Shown: positions 9,331-19,735, counted from the stretch's first letter. The stretch is DNA of 64,000 nucleotides from Hathewaya histolytica (GCF_901482605.1 NZ_LR590481.1:992001-1056000); one strand, 5' to 3'. The notes: generated by a model not told the origin, from the letters alone. Numbers and translations are program-made.

Positions 9331-11316
9331 ATGAACAGGGTAAAATTAAAAAAAAGTAAAAAAGGTTCTTCTTTAATTATGGTGTTAGTTGTAACTCTTT
9401 TAATAATTACTTTAGGTAGCGTATCATTATCTATGTCACTTAGCAATGTTAGAATGTCTTCTAAAGTTAAGGGATATAATGAAGATTATTATAATCTTGA
9501 GGATTTTGCAGCAAATATGTTAGAAGACCTAGATAAAAAGTTAAAAGAATGTGAAGAACAAGCATTAGATTACTTTAAAAAGGAATTATATAGACAAGAG
9601 CGAAGTGATACAAATGTTGAACCTGTTAGTAATTTTAAAAATCCAAGCAGTAATCAAAAGTTTATATATAGTAGATGGAAAAATTCAGTTAGTAAAGCTA
9701 CTATAATTCCGGGTACAGAGATACATAACACTCAGGCATATGATGAGAAGTTTGAAAAGTTTTTTAATGAGGCGTTTAATAGAATTTATTACTCATACGC
9801 TCAGAAGAAATTAGAAGGTTTTAAGTATCCCTCAGAAGAAGAGAAAGTTCCAAATGATATGGATCTTGAACTTACTTTAAGGAATTCCAAGGACTTTAGT
9901 AGGGTAGGAGAAAATGATGATTGGGATAAGATGGGGCTTACCAGTGGGGATTTTAAAATAAGTTTTACTATAAAGGGTAAAGAGGGGAAGAAGTTATCTG
10001 GCGATGTAGCTATAATACCTCCACATTACAATACTTTAAAGAAAGAACAATATAAAACTCTTAGGCCTAATCCTATATGGACAAATGCCTTGGTAGCAGG
10101 AGGTACAATGAGATTTGAGTCTAGGAGTAATTATAATATTTATGGTGATGTAATCTCTATGGAGGAAAATAAAAAGGATACAACAGGAATTTATTTTGGT
10201 GATAGAAGTAAATTAAGATTACATGGAAATTTAATCACATCAAACAACATTGCATTATATGGTGATTCACACAATATAACAATAGATAGAACTAGCGGAA
10301 TAATCACTAAGGCAAAGGAAAAAGTTTTTAATAATAATTATGGATTTGATGATCAAAATAGAGGTATATATCCAAACTTCACTAACCCTAGGCCGCATGA
10401 AATAGTGGAAGATAGCCCAAATCCATATAAGAAGAATAGTATACCACTGTTATTTGATGATATTATAGGTGGAAATGTATATTGTAACCTATTTTCAACT
10501 TCTACAACAAATGCTAAAATACAAATGAGAAATATTATGGTTAAGGATAGGGTAAAGGTTAATGGAGCTAATAATTCCGTAAAAATTAATAATTTATTAA
10601 TTGGAACAGGAAGTGGCACTGTTGAATGTATAAATGATCCTTATTCCACAGATATCAATAAACTTGAAGTAGATGGTGCTTATATAGCAGATGGAAAAGG
10701 TGATTTAAAGGGATTTGATGAATCTCAAAGTCGTCATATTTATAATATGCTTTCCAAACCTAAACAAATAGATACAAATTGGTTTCCTACCAATACAGAT
10801 GAGGTTAAGGTTTTAGATAATATTATAAATAAAAAAGCAACTACTCTAGGAGTTGGAGGAACTAGGTCTATAAATAGTTTTGTTAATGATGAAAACCTAA
10901 AAACTAAACAAGGTCAGCCTATACCAGAAGCTGCATCTAAGATTAGGTATATAAAGAGTAATGGTACGCTAGAGTTAAAGAATGGAGAAGAGATAAACGC
11001 CATAGTATATGGTGAAGGTTCTATAACTATAAGTGGAAATGGTAGCATAAATGGAGTTATTATAGCTAAGGGGAATATTACATTTAAGGGTAATATAAAT
11101 GTAAAATATGATGAAACGGTTATACAAAATGCTATAAAAGAGTCTCCTTATGCGCAACAGCTTTTCGCACCAGGACAAAGGGGATCAGCCCTTACTTTGA
11201 GAACGGATGATCAAGGTAATGAGGTTACTTATGAAAAAGAGAATCTTAATAATAGTAAAGCTATAGATAGAATTCAATCAAAAAGATATAATATAATCAA
11301 ATGGAATAGAAAATAA
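9331..11316 (+). CDS. Large PilX/GspK-like minor pilin with beta-helical C-terminus
   Basis: A 661-residue protein starting with a prepilin-like segment: basic leader to Gly12, then SSLIMVLVVTLLIITLGSV. Position +5 of the mature form is Met, not Glu, as in tip pilins of the GspK/PilX class. The middle part carries short repeating turns of the sort seen in bactofilin or beta-helix folds (SITISGNGSINGVIIAKG near residues 570-590). It is likely an extracellular tip or adhesin subunit. The role is inferred from class and position. Confidence 0.75.
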   Translation: MNRVKLKKSKKGSSLIMVLVVTLLIITLGSVSLSMSLSNVRMSSKVKGYNEDYYNLEDFAANMLEDLDKKLKECEEQALDYFKKELYRQERSDTNVEPVSNFKNPSSNQKFIYSRWKNSVSKATIIPGTEIHNTQAYDEKFEKFFNEAFNRIYYSYAQKKLEGFKYPSEEEKVPNDMDLELTLRNSKDFSRVGENDDWDKMGLTSGDFKISFTIKGKEGKKLSGDVAIIPPHYNTLKKEQYKTLRPNPIWTNALVAGGTMRFESRSNYNIYGDVISMEENKKDTTGIYFGDRSKLRLHGNLITSNNIALYGDSHNITIDRTSGIITKAKEKVFNNNYGFDDQNRGIYPNFTNPRPHEIVEDSPNPYKKNSIPLLFDDIIGGNVYCNLFSTSTTNAKIQMRNIMVKDRVKVNGANNSVKINNLLIGTGSGTVECINDPYSTDINKLEVDGAYIADGKGDLKGFDESQSRHIYNMLSKPKQIDTNWFPTNTDEVKVLDNIINKKATTLGVGGTRSINSFVNDENLKTKQGQPIPEAASKIRYIKSNGTLELKNGEEINAIVYGEGSITISGNGSINGVIIAKGNITFKGNINVKYDETVIQNAIKESPYAQQLFAPGQRGSALTLRTDDQGNEVTYEKENLNNSKAIDRIQSKRYNIIKWNRK

Positions 11317-11327
11317 GATTCTGTAAT

Positions 11328-11365
11328 AAAAGATTTTCTGCTTTGCAGGAAATCTTTTGTTTTAG
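11328..11365 (+). terminator. Rho-independent terminator
   Basis: Stem AAAAGATTTTCTGC (11328-11341) pairs with 11345-11358 around a TTT loop with one mismatch and is followed by GTTTTAG. It may end most transcripts before pilD. Confidence 0.7.
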
Positions 11366-11429
11366 ACAGAACTTTATCTTAGTTAGATTTAAATTTGGAA
11401 ATATAAATTACTTATTTTAATATAAAGAG

Positions 11430-12203
11430 GTGAAAAATATGGATGTAAATGCTTTATTTCAAATACTTATATTTTTCCTAGGTGCTACCATAGGTAGTTT
11501 TTTAAATGTTTGTATATATAGAATACCAAAGGGAGAGTCTATAGCATATCCCCCATCTCATTGTACTAACTGTAATGGAAAAATAAAGTTCTATGACTTA
11601 TTTCCTATAATCAGTTGGATGTTTCTTAAGGGAAAGTGTAGAAATTGCAGGGAGAAAATATCTATTAGATATCCCTTAGTAGAGTTTTTTACGGGAATAT
11701 GCTTTCTTTTAATTTTCTTAAAGTATGGACTAACTATTGAAACTTTAAAGTTTTCTTTGCTTACTGTATTTTTAATTGTAATTGGACTTATAGATTATGA
11801 TACCATGGATGTATACACTTTTATTACTTGGAGTGGTATAATACTAGGTGGAATTTTTATAATTATAAGTTATTTTAGAGGTCAGGGAGTTTTAACCTAT
11901 GTATATGGAGTTTTACTTGGTGGAGGCTTTATTGCTTTAATTATTATACTAACATCAGGTATGGGCTGGGGTGATGTAGAGATTTGTGCATTGTCTGGTA
12001 TATTTTTAGGCTTTTCTAACACAGTAGTTATGCTATTTTTTTCTTTTATATGTGGAGGAGTTATTGGTGCAATTCTAATAATTACAGGAAAAAAGGGAAG
12101 GAAAGAAGCCATGCCTTTTGGTCCTTTTATAGCTTTAGCCTCTATAATAACTATACTTATAGGAGATGCCATTATAAATTGGTACATAGGTAGATTTTTT
12201 TAA
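11430..12203 (+). CDS. pilD: Prepilin peptidase PilD (bifunctional peptidase/methylase)
   Basis: Membrane aspartyl protease that cuts the prepilin leaders of this operon and methylates the new N-terminus. The 257 residues have a cytoplasmic loop with two CxxC pairs (CTNC, CRNC) and catalytic aspartates in IDYDTMD and the GWGD motif. Several hydrophobic helices follow. I chose the ATG at 11430 from the run of codons after AAAGAGG; an ATG at 11439 is closer to the ideal spacing and is also possible. Confidence 0.92.
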   Translation: MKNMDVNALFQILIFFLGATIGSFLNVCIYRIPKGESIAYPPSHCTNCNGKIKFYDLFPIISWMFLKGKCRNCREKISIRYPLVEFFTGICFLLIFLKYGLTIETLKFSLLTVFLIVIGLIDYDTMDVYTFITWSGIILGGIFIIISYFRGQGVLTYVYGVLLGGGFIALIIILTSGMGWGDVEICALSGIFLGFSNTVVMLFFSFICGGVIGAILIITGKKGRKEAMPFGPFIALASIITILIGDAIINWYIGRFF

Positions 12204-12217
12204 GGAGGAGTTAGAAT

Positions 12218-12979
12218 ATGAATGTAGTATTGTACGGAGCCTTAGGTAGTCTTATTGCAGGTCTTGCAACAGCTTTTGGGGCTATACCTATACTGTTTAC
12301 TAAGAAGGTTTCCCATAAGGTATTAGATGGTATGCTTGGTTTTGCAGCTGGGGTTATGCTTGCAGCAACTTGTTTTAGTTTAATAGTGCCAGCCTTAGAT
12401 GCGTCTGGTAACAATGTTAAGGGCGCTTTTATAGTAGCCGGTGGTATTTTATTTGGGGGAATATTTTTAGATTTAATTGATAAGTATGCACCTCATGAGC
12501 ATCTTCTACAAAATAGGAGAGAGGGTGGAGCTTCATCTCTTGCAAAAGTGTGGCTATTTATTATAGCAATAACTATACATAATTTCCCAGAAGGTTTAGC
12601 AGTTGGAGTTGGATTCGGTTCAGGTAATTTTAAAGATGGTATGAGCTTAGCTATAGGAATAGGCCTTCAGAATATGCCAGAGGGACTTGCTGTTGCCTTA
12701 GCTTTAATTAGGGAAGACTATACACCTAAGAAAGCATTTTTAATTGCACTTTTAACTGGTCTTGTAGAGCCTATAGGAGGACTTTTTGGTGCAGGACTTG
12801 TAAATATTGCACAGCCAGTATTACCTTTTATATTAGCTTTTGCTGCTGGGGCAATGCTATTTGTAATTAGTGACGAGATAATACCAGAGACACATGAACA
12901 TGGATTTGAAAGAGTTGCAACATATGGACTTCTTATAGGTTTTGTAATCATGATGATAATGGATGTTACTTTGGGATAA
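12218..12979 (+). CDS. ZIP-family divalent metal transporter
   Basis: Inner-membrane zinc/iron permease of the ZupT-like branch of ZIP. The 253 residues have about eight hydrophobic helices. Metal-binding helices carry HNFPEGLAVG and NMPEGLAVAL, the two hallmark motifs. A histidine-rich loop (APHEHLLQ) is present. AGGAGG lies just upstream, 14 bp after pilD. A terminator follows at 12998. Confidence 0.93.
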   Translation: MNVVLYGALGSLIAGLATAFGAIPILFTKKVSHKVLDGMLGFAAGVMLAATCFSLIVPALDASGNNVKGAFIVAGGILFGGIFLDLIDKYAPHEHLLQNRREGGASSLAKVWLFIIAITIHNFPEGLAVGVGFGSGNFKDGMSLAIGIGLQNMPEGLAVALALIREDYTPKKAFLIALLTGLVEPIGGLFGAGLVNIAQPVLPFILAFAAGAMLFVISDEIIPETHEHGFERVATYGLLIGFVIMMIMDVTLG

Positions 12980-12997
12980 CACATCAGATTCGAATTT

Positions 12998-13037
12998 AAA
13001 GACTGAAAATAAAATATTTTGTTTTCAGTCTTTTATT
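12998..13037. terminator. Intrinsic terminator
   Basis: AAAGACTGAAAA (12998-13009) pairs exactly with 13022-13033, followed by TTATTAT. It closes the metal transporter gene. Confidence 0.8.
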
Positions 13038-13230
13038 ATATTGTATTTTCTAAATATTTTCAATTTAGAAAATAAAGATAATTTGAGAAAATAAGAGAGC
13101 AAATAAGTATTTATAGACTAAGTTAATATTTTCATAAACTTTTTTAATTATATCTTTTTGGAGAAAACCAAAAAATAGTATATAATGTTTTATGTGATAA
13201 AATATACTTAGTAGAAGGGATTTAGTTATA

Positions 13231-13821
13231 ATGAGTAAGAAAATTGACTATTTACAAAAGATATATGATAAGAATCCAGTAACAGGAAATTATATTATAG
13301 AAGTTGCTTTAGATAAATATACAGATGTTTTTAACGATTGGGATCATGCATCTTATAAGAAAAGAGATATGGACCCAGACCTTGCCTATTTTTTAGAAGA
13401 TTGTGCCGATGATATTCCTAGTAAGCATAAATTTGATATTTGTTTTTATGTACCTAAGGAGGTAAAGGACAAAAGGTGAGAGGAAGTAATAATTCTGGGA
13501 GTAAAAACATATTATTCTTTCTATCTACACTCAGAATTAAAAACACTTAGACGTACTTACAAAACTATTTTTATATATGTTTTAACTTCATTTATTATTC
13601 TACTTACAAAGATGTTTCTAGTTCTTATATCTAAGCCTACCATATTATTTAATACTATATCTGAAAGTATGAACGTAGGTGGATGGATATTCTTATGGGA
13701 AGCCTTATCACTTGTGTTTATAAATAGAAGTGACTCTGTAACCAATACTAAAAAATATAAACGTTTCCTGAATGCAAAGATATATTTTAAATATAGTGAA
13801 GATGATGATATGTTAAAATAA
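13231..13821 (+). pseudogene. Conserved clostridial membrane protein split by an in-frame TGA
   Basis: The N-terminal part (13231-13479, 82 residues, ATG start) ends at TGA 13477-13479. The same frame stays open from 13480 to 13821 for 113 more codons: EEVIILGVKTYYSFYLHSEL, then hydrophobic helices and VGGWIFLWEAL. Without the TGA it would be a single protein of about 196 residues: an acidic soluble domain plus two membrane segments. A single substitution (for example from AGA or CGA) would explain it. It is either a recent pseudogene, a readthrough gene or a base-call error. The family function is unknown to me. Confidence 0.75.
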
Positions 13822-13909
13822 ATTTAAGCATATAAAGTCCTTTATGAATTTTATTTCCTTCAATGGTAATAATATTACTAGAATACGATTACCTAAAGGA
13901 AGTGATAGT

Positions 13910-14251
13910 GTGTTTAAAAAAAATCCTATAGAGTTTTTATTTTGGTGGGAAGCTCTTAAGTGTAAAGGAAAGAGAAATTATATTTTTAAAATTGGTATTA
14001 TAAAGACTGGAGTCATATTTTCTATTATATACATAAGTAGTTCTTTTGCACTTAGATATATTTCAAATAGGTTTTTATTTAAATACTTGTTTATAGGTTA
14101 TTTTATTGGATTTACTTTAATAGGTTTAATAAGTTATATAGCTTTTTCTAAGCTTTGGGATTTTTATAATGAAAAGTTTTTAAAGCTTAATTTAACTAGT
14201 ATTGCAAAACAAAATAATAAGTTAAATATTATAGAGAAAATTAGAGAATAA
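13910..14251 (+). CDS. Small membrane protein of unknown function
   Basis: I place the start at GTG 13910, which follows AAAGGAA at a good distance. An upstream in-frame ATG at 13844 lacks a ribosome site. The product has about 113 residues, begins VFKKNPIEFLFWWEALKCKG, and has two or three hydrophobic stretches. FLFWWEAL echoes the WIFLWEAL segment of the preceding split gene. I do not recognise its function. Confidence 0.6.
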   Translation: MFKKNPIEFLFWWEALKCKGKRNYIFKIGIIKTGVIFSIIYISSSFALRYISNRFLFKYLFIGYFIGFTLIGLISYIAFSKLWDFYNEKFLKLNLTSIAKQNNKLNIIEKIRE

Positions 14252-14303
14252 AATAGAGTGTTCAAAGGATAAGTTCTAATTTATCCTTTGGCACTCTATT
14301 TTT
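14251..14303. terminator. Strong bidirectional terminator
   Basis: A 20-bp stem (AAATAGAGTG + CAAAGGATAA against 14281-14301) with an 8-nt loop, T-rich on one side and A-rich on the other. It separates the rightward gene from convergent gltX. Confidence 0.85.
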
Positions 14304-14315
14304 AAGTTCTAGTAT

Positions 14316-15770
14316 TTACTTTTGTAGTTTCTCTATACCTATTTTAATTCTGTTTATGCTCTCTTCACGTCCTAAAATGTATGCAAGTTCAAAAGCACCA
14401 CCAGCACTAGATGCTTTTCCAGATAGAGCAGTTCTAATAGGCCATAACATTTGTCCGTTTTTAATACCAAGCTCTTTTACAAAGCTTAAAACTGTAGTTT
14501 CTAAGTTTTCTAAGGTCCATGACTCTAAATTTTCAAGTACAGGTAAAACCTTAGTTAGACTTTCTAATGCAACCTCAGGATTAGTTTTCATTTTTTTATG
14601 AGTATACAATTCTATATCATAATCTGGAAGTTCATTAAAGAAATCTATTTTTCCTGGTACTTCTGTTAATTGTTCTACTCTTGTTTGAAGTAGTTCACTG
14701 ATAGCTTCAAGATTTACACTTTCTTTTGTAATTATACCCTTATAGAAATCAAGAGCCATTTTGTGGAATTCCTCTTTAGGTAATGCTTTTATATATTCAC
14801 CATTCATCCATCTAAATTTCGGCATATCAAAAACTGCAGGAGCTTTATTAATATTTCTATAGTCAAAAGCTTCTATTAATTCTTTAAGGCTAAATAACTC
14901 TCTATTATCACCAGGGTTCCAGCCAAGTAATGCTACAAAGTTAACTATAGCTTCGGTTAAGAAACCTTGTTCTACTAAGTCTTCATAAGAAGAGTGGCCA
15001 CTTCTTTTACTTAATTTTTGATGTTCTTCATTTGTAATAAGTGGGCAATGAACATATGTAGGAATATCCCATCCAAAAGCTTCATAGAGCCTATTGTACT
15101 TAGGTGTTGAGGATAAGTATTCATTTCCTCTAACCACATGAGTTATTTCCATTAAATGGTCATCGATTACATTTGCAAAATTATAAGTAGGAAGGCCATC
15201 AGATTTTATAAGAATCATATCATCTAACTCAGAGTTATCTATAGTTATATCTCCATATATTTCATCATGGAAAGTAGTTGTTCCTTCCATAGGGTTATTT
15301 TGTCTAATAACATAAGGTAATCCTTTTTTTAAGTTCTCATCTATTTCTTCTTTAGATAGAGAAACACAATGTTTGTCATATTTAAATTGTTCTTTTTTAG
15401 CTTCAGATTCTGCTCTTAAATCATCTAATCTTTCTTTTGAGCAGAAACAGTAATAGGCTTTGCCACTTTCTACTAATTGCTTTGCATATTTTAAGTAGAT
15501 ATCTCTTCTTTCACTTTGTACGTATGGACCATATCCTTTATCTTTATCAGGACCCTCATCATGTATTAAACCTGTATCTTCTAGAGTTCTGTAAATAATA
15601 TCAATAGCACCTTCTACAAATCTTTCTTGGTCTGTATCTTCAATTCTTAATAGGAAATCGCCATTTTCATGTTTTGCGATTAAATAAGCATAAAGGGCAG
15701 TTCTCAAGTTACCAACATGCATTCTTCCAGTTGGACTTGGAGCGTATCTGGTTCTAACTTTTTTACTCAT
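14316..15770 (-). CDS. gltX: Glutamate--tRNA ligase
   Basis: Class I aminoacyl-tRNA synthetase that charges tRNA(Glu). The sequence begins [15 protein letters not shown] with the HIGH-type motif HVGN and carries the KMSKS-type motif KLSKRSG. About 484 residues, normal for bacterial GltX. I chose ATG 15770, which lies 8 nt after GGAG; a GTG nine bases upstream would abut the ribosome site. It is alone, facing the gene at 16044. Confidence 0.95.
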   Translation of the reverse strand: MSKKVRTRYAPSPTGRMHVGNLRTALYAYLIAKHENGDFLLRIEDTDQERFVEGAIDIIYRTLEDTGLIHDEGPDKDKGYGPYVQSERRDIYLKYAKQLVESGKAYYCFCSKERLDDLRAESEAKKEQFKYDKHCVSLSKEEIDENLKKGLPYVIRQNNPMEGTTTFHDEIYGDITIDNSELDDMILIKSDGLPTYNFANVIDDHLMEITHVVRGNEYLSSTPKYNRLYEAFGWDIPTYVHCPLITNEEHQKLSKRSGHSSYEDLVEQGFLTEAIVNFVALLGWNPGDNRELFSLKELIEAFDYRNINKAPAVFDMPKFRWMNGEYIKALPKEEFHKMALDFYKGIITKESVNLEAISELLQTRVEQLTEVPGKIDFFNELPDYDIELYTHKKMKTNPEVALESLTKVLPVLENLESWTLENLETTVLSFVKELGIKNGQMLWPIRTALSGKASSAGGAFELAYILGREESINRIKIGIEKLQK

Positions 15771-15866
15771 AATTCTCACTCCTAAATTTAAAAATCCTTA
15801 TATACATTCTTCAGGTAGGGAACTATCTGAAGGAACTTTAATTTTTATGTAAAATGTAATAATATC

Positions 15867-15895
15867 ATGATAGTATATTACCATTTTGATGTCAA
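15867..15895 (-). promoter_or_regulatory. SigA-type promoter of gltX
   Basis: On the minus strand TTGACA (15895-15890), 17-nt spacer, TATCAT (15872-15867). The leader also contains an inverted repeat at 15809-15832 (CTTCAG..CTGAAG). I see no T-box signature. Confidence 0.6.
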
Positions 15896-16043
15896 GGTTA
15901 TACAGTATTTACAGAGGTTTAATTTATATGTAAGTTTTTTAAGAATAAATTACAAGAAGTTACTAACACTGTTAATGAAAGTTGTTTAAATTCTAAATAA
16001 ATTATATAATAATTTTAGTATTATTTGTTTTGGAGAGGTAAAT

Positions 16044-16655
16044 ATGGATAAACTTAATTTAGATTTTTATAGAAGAGATAGTATAGAAGTCAGTCGTGAC
16101 CTTTTGGGAAAATATTTAGTACACAGTACAGAAGAAGGAGATATCATAGGAAAGATAGTAGAGGTTGAGGCATATAAAGGCACTCTAGATAAAGCTGCTC
16201 ATTCTTATGGTGGAAAGCCTACAAAAAGAACAGAAGTTATGTTTGAAGCTGGTGGTATCTCCTATGTTTATTTAATATATGGTATGTACAATTGCTTAAA
16301 TGTGGTGGCATCTACAAAAGGGATTCCTGAAGCTGTGCTTATAAGAGCAGTAGAGCCTATTGAGAATATAGAGCTTATGTGCAGAAATAGATATAATAAA
16401 TCTCTAAAAGAGTGTAAGAGACGAGAAGTTATAAATCTTACTAGTGGACCTGGTAAACTATGCAAAGCTTTGGGTATAGATAGGAGTCACAATGGACTTG
16501 ATCTTACTTCAAATAAGCTATATATATTGGAAGGGAAACAAGAGGATTTTGAAATTATAGAAACTACAAGAATAGGTATAGATTATGCAGAGGAAGCGAA
16601 GGACTTTCCTTGGAGATTTTATATAAAGGATAATCCTTATATATCTAAAAAATAG
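16044..16655 (+). CDS. 3-methyladenine DNA glycosylase (MPG family)
   Basis: Base-excision repair enzyme of the mammalian AAG/MPG family that removes alkylated purines. The 203 residues include RDLLGKYLVH, EVEAYKG..DKAAHSYGGK.T.RTEVMF, YGMYNCLNVV and LTSGPGKLCKALGI, the family's conserved blocks. The catalytic Glu lies in the VEAY segment. It stands upstream of an MBL-fold hydrolase. Confidence 0.93.
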   Translation: MDKLNLDFYRRDSIEVSRDLLGKYLVHSTEEGDIIGKIVEVEAYKGTLDKAAHSYGGKPTKRTEVMFEAGGISYVYLIYGMYNCLNVVASTKGIPEAVLIRAVEPIENIELMCRNRYNKSLKECKRREVINLTSGPGKLCKALGIDRSHNGLDLTSNKLYILEGKQEDFEIIETTRIGIDYAEEAKDFPWRFYIKDNPYISKK

Positions 16656-16680
16656 TATTACATATGGAGAGAGGGATTCT

Positions 16681-17571
16681 ATGGACATAACTAAGATAAA
16701 TGGCAGTACAGGAGTTATTATATATGGAACTAATATAGGGGTTTATACTTTTAAGAGTAAACAATGTATATTAATTGATACAGGTATAAACTCTTCGCAA
16801 GGGAAAAAAATAGATGAAGTCTTAAAGTTACAAGGATTAAAACCTAAATATATAATTAATACTCATCATCATGGAGATCATACAGGAGGAAATAAATATT
16901 TTTTAGAAAATTATCCAGGGACTGAAGTGTATTCTTCTGCACTTTCCAAGACGCATTTGGAAAATGAACTTTTAGAACCCTCTATAATTTTTGGAGGGAA
17001 TCCTTTAAAGGAACTCTTAAATAAGGGGCTTGATCATAATGTACATTATACATTACATGCAGGAATTGAAAAGATAAACGATGAAAAATTTAAGATTTTA
17101 GATTTAAAAGGACATGCACAAAGTCAAATAGGAATAATAACGCCAGATAGAGTTTGCTTTGTAGGGGATAGTGTTTTTAGTCATGAAATATTAGATAAAT
17201 ATTCTTTTCCTTTTCTGTATAATATAAGTGATGCTTTAAGTTCTCTTGAAAGAATGAAAGACTTAGATGCAGATTATTTTGTTTTAGGACACTGTAGAGA
17301 ATTTTTATTAAAAGAGGAGTTTATAAAACTTATAGACAGAAATATAAAAAATATAGAGAATTACATAGAACAAATATTAGAACTTTTAAATCAGCCTATA
17401 TCTAAGGAGGATTTAATGCAAAATATTATAATATTAAATGATCTAGATTTAAGTATTAAGCAGTATTTTCTTAATTTAAGTTCATTATCTGGATTTTTAA
17501 CTTACCTTAAAGAAAAGGATTTAATTAATTATTCCTTAGAAGAAGGAAAGATATACTACTATGTAAAGTAA
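16681..17571 (+). CDS. MBL-fold metallo-hydrolase
   Basis: Metallo-beta-lactamase fold enzyme with THHHGDHTGG (metal ligands His62, His64, Asp66, His67), GHAQSQIGI and a further His in GHCREF. The 296 residues end with a helical domain like those of glyoxalase II-like or LACTB2-like hydrolases. Substrate unknown. Confidence 0.85.
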   Translation: MDITKINGSTGVIIYGTNIGVYTFKSKQCILIDTGINSSQGKKIDEVLKLQGLKPKYIINTHHHGDHTGGNKYFLENYPGTEVYSSALSKTHLENELLEPSIIFGGNPLKELLNKGLDHNVHYTLHAGIEKINDEKFKILDLKGHAQSQIGIITPDRVCFVGDSVFSHEILDKYSFPFLYNISDALSSLERMKDLDADYFVLGHCREFLLKEEFIKLIDRNIKNIENYIEQILELLNQPISKEDLMQNIIILNDLDLSIKQYFLNLSSLSGFLTYLKEKDLINYSLEEGKIYYYVK

Positions 17572-17584
17572 TGGGGGGAGTCTT

Positions 17585-18268
17585 ATGAATATATTAATAG
17601 CTGAAGATGAGCAAGATATAAGAGAACTTTTAGAACTTCATCTTATTAAGGAGGGCTATAGTGTATATTTAGCTTCTAATGGAGAAGAAGCTTTAAACAT
17701 ATTTAATAGTAACAGTATAGATATTGCACTTTTAGATATAATGATGCCTAAAATAGATGGATTGAGAGTTTTAAAAAGCATAAGAGAAGAGAGTGAAATT
17801 CCAGTAATTTTTATAACTGCAAGGGATGAAGAGTCAGATAAGATATTAGGACTTGGCTTAGGTGCCGATGATTATGTAATAAAGCCTTTTAGTCCAATTG
17901 AAATTATAGCAAGAGTTCAAGCACAATTAAGAAGATATTATAAGTATTCAAATAAAACCTTAAGAGATGAGATAAAGATAGGAGATTTAGTAATAGATAA
18001 AGAAAGTTGTATTGTATATAAAAATGAAAAAGAAATTATGCTTAATGCAAAAGAGTTTAAAATATTAGAAATATTAATGGAGAATGCAGGAAAGGTATAT
18101 ACGAAAAAACAACTTTACGAAATAGTATGGGATGAACCATATTACGGTGATTCTAACACTATAATGGTTCACATAAGCCACATTAGAGAAAAGATAGAAG
18201 ATAATCCTAAATCACCTATGTATATCAAAACTATTAGAGGTATTGGGTATAAATTGGAGAAAATATAA
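17585..18268 (+). CDS. OmpR-family response regulator
   Basis: Two-domain regulator of 227 residues. Receiver domain with phospho-acceptor Asp51 (LLDIMMPKIDG), acidic pair ED near residues 7-8 and Lys in DDYVIKPF. A winged helix DNA-binding domain follows (about 130-225, ending IRGIGYKLEKI). It overlaps the partner kinase gene by 1 bp (TAATG), so they are co-translated. The target genes cannot be read from the sequence. Confidence 0.93.
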   Translation: MNILIAEDEQDIRELLELHLIKEGYSVYLASNGEEALNIFNSNSIDIALLDIMMPKIDGLRVLKSIREESEIPVIFITARDEESDKILGLGLGADDYVIKPFSPIEIIARVQAQLRRYYKYSNKTLRDEIKIGDLVIDKESCIVYKNEKEIMLNAKEFKILEILMENAGKVYTKKQLYEIVWDEPYYGDSNTIMVHISHIREKIEDNPKSPMYIKTIRGIGYKLEKI

Positions 18269-19716
18269 TGAGAGTTAAGAGTAAAGGTAGAATTTTGAAT
18301 TCACTATTTAAAAGTAAAAAAATGTCAAATCAACTTATGATAAATTATATACTATTTTTAGTTGTATTTTTCTTAATGCTTTTTTTATCCTTAACTATAG
18401 TATTCGGTTATTATATTTTGCGTTATGATACGGAATTTAAAAATAAAATTTTAGCACAAGATATAATTAAGGAAGATTATAGAGACATAAAGGGTGGAGA
18501 AATAACTAAGAATGGTGGATATATAGAAATAATTGATAATGACATGAAAATAATAAAAAGAGAGGGAAGCAATAAAAAAGTAGGATATAAATATTCATAC
18601 TCTGAACTTCAATCTCTTTTAAGTAATTCTAATAAAAAGAATAATTATTTTTATTCCTATGAGGTAAGTAGTAATAAGAAATTTACTCTTTTAATAGCAT
18701 TGCCTAAGAATTTTAGCTATAATGTTCTAACTAGTAATTATGTAATAAATAGAGGTGACAATGGAAAAGGCGAGTTAAGTAAGGTAAAAAAGAGTTTATA
18801 CGGTATTATAATCACTGTGTTTTTAATATCTACCATTATATTATATTCTAAATTGACTTCAAGAACTTTTGTAGAGCCTTTAAAAATGCTCTTAATAGGT
18901 GTAAATAGGGTTAAGAATGGAGACTATTCTGCAAGGGTTACTTTAGATTTGAAAAATGAAATTGGTGAGCTTGCAGATGCTTTTAACTTAATGACAACAA
19001 GGGTTCAAGAGGAAATTGATTTAAGACGAAAATCAGAATCTGATAGAAAAAAAATGGTTTTAGATATTTCTCATGATTTAAAAAATCCTTTAACCAGTAT
19101 ATTAGGTTATTCTGAGTATCTACTAAAAAATAATAATATAAGCGAAGTAGAGAAAGAGAGAGTGCTAAGAATAATAAATAGTAATACTAAAAGATCTAAT
19201 GAGCTAATTGAAGATTTATTTCAATTTTCTCAAGTGGAGGACCCTAGGTTTTCTATAAATTTGGAAAATGGAGATATCTGTGAGTTTTTAAGAGAAATAA
19301 TTGCAGATAACATTCCTATGATGGAAGAAAAAGGAATGGAATACGAATTTTGCATAGATGAGGAAGATGTATTTATTAATTTTGATAGAAAAAAATTATC
19401 TAGAGCTCTAAATAATATTATATATAATAGTATTAAATACAATAAACCTGGAGTGAAGATTAAAATAATACTAGAGAATTTAAGTAAGAAGGTAAAAATA
19501 GTTATAGAAGATGACGGAATAGGTATACCGAATGAATTTCATGATACAATTTTTGAACCCTTTGTAAGGGTTGATAGTGCCAGAAATTCCAAGACAGGAG
19601 GTACTGGACTAGGTCTTGCTATAACTAAAAAGATAATAGAAAAGCATGGTGGGGAAATTTTCCTTGACTATAACAAGAAGGGATGTACTTTTGTTATATA
19701 TTTAAATAAAAATTAG
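18268..19716 (+). CDS. Membrane sensor histidine kinase
   Basis: Partner of the preceding regulator. 482 residues with two membrane helices (about 25-55 and 175-200) flanking an extracellular sensor domain, a HAMP domain (about 205-255), a HisKA dimerisation box with phospho-acceptor His269 (DISHDLKNPLTSILGY) and a HATPase domain with DDGIGIPNEF and GGTGLGLAI. The signal sensed is unknown. Confidence 0.93.
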   Translation: MRVKSKGRILNSLFKSKKMSNQLMINYILFLVVFFLMLFLSLTIVFGYYILRYDTEFKNKILAQDIIKEDYRDIKGGEITKNGGYIEIIDNDMKIIKREGSNKKVGYKYSYSELQSLLSNSNKKNNYFYSYEVSSNKKFTLLIALPKNFSYNVLTSNYVINRGDNGKGELSKVKKSLYGIIITVFLISTIILYSKLTSRTFVEPLKMLLIGVNRVKNGDYSARVTLDLKNEIGELADAFNLMTTRVQEEIDLRRKSESDRKKMVLDISHDLKNPLTSILGYSEYLLKNNNISEVEKERVLRIINSNTKRSNELIEDLFQFSQVEDPRFSINLENGDICEFLREIIADNIPMMEEKGMEYEFCIDEEDVFINFDRKKLSRALNNIIYNSIKYNKPGVKIKIILENLSKKVKIVIEDDGIGIPNEFHDTIFEPFVRVDSARNSKTGGTGLGLAITKKIIEKHGGEIFLDYNKKGCTFVIYLNKN

Positions 19717-19735
19717 TTTTGAATTACAACAAAGT

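Noticed and set aside
15771-16043. T-box or other riboswitch upstream of gltX
   Set aside because: Only a short hairpin is present; no T-box AGGGUGGNACCGCG motif is seen.
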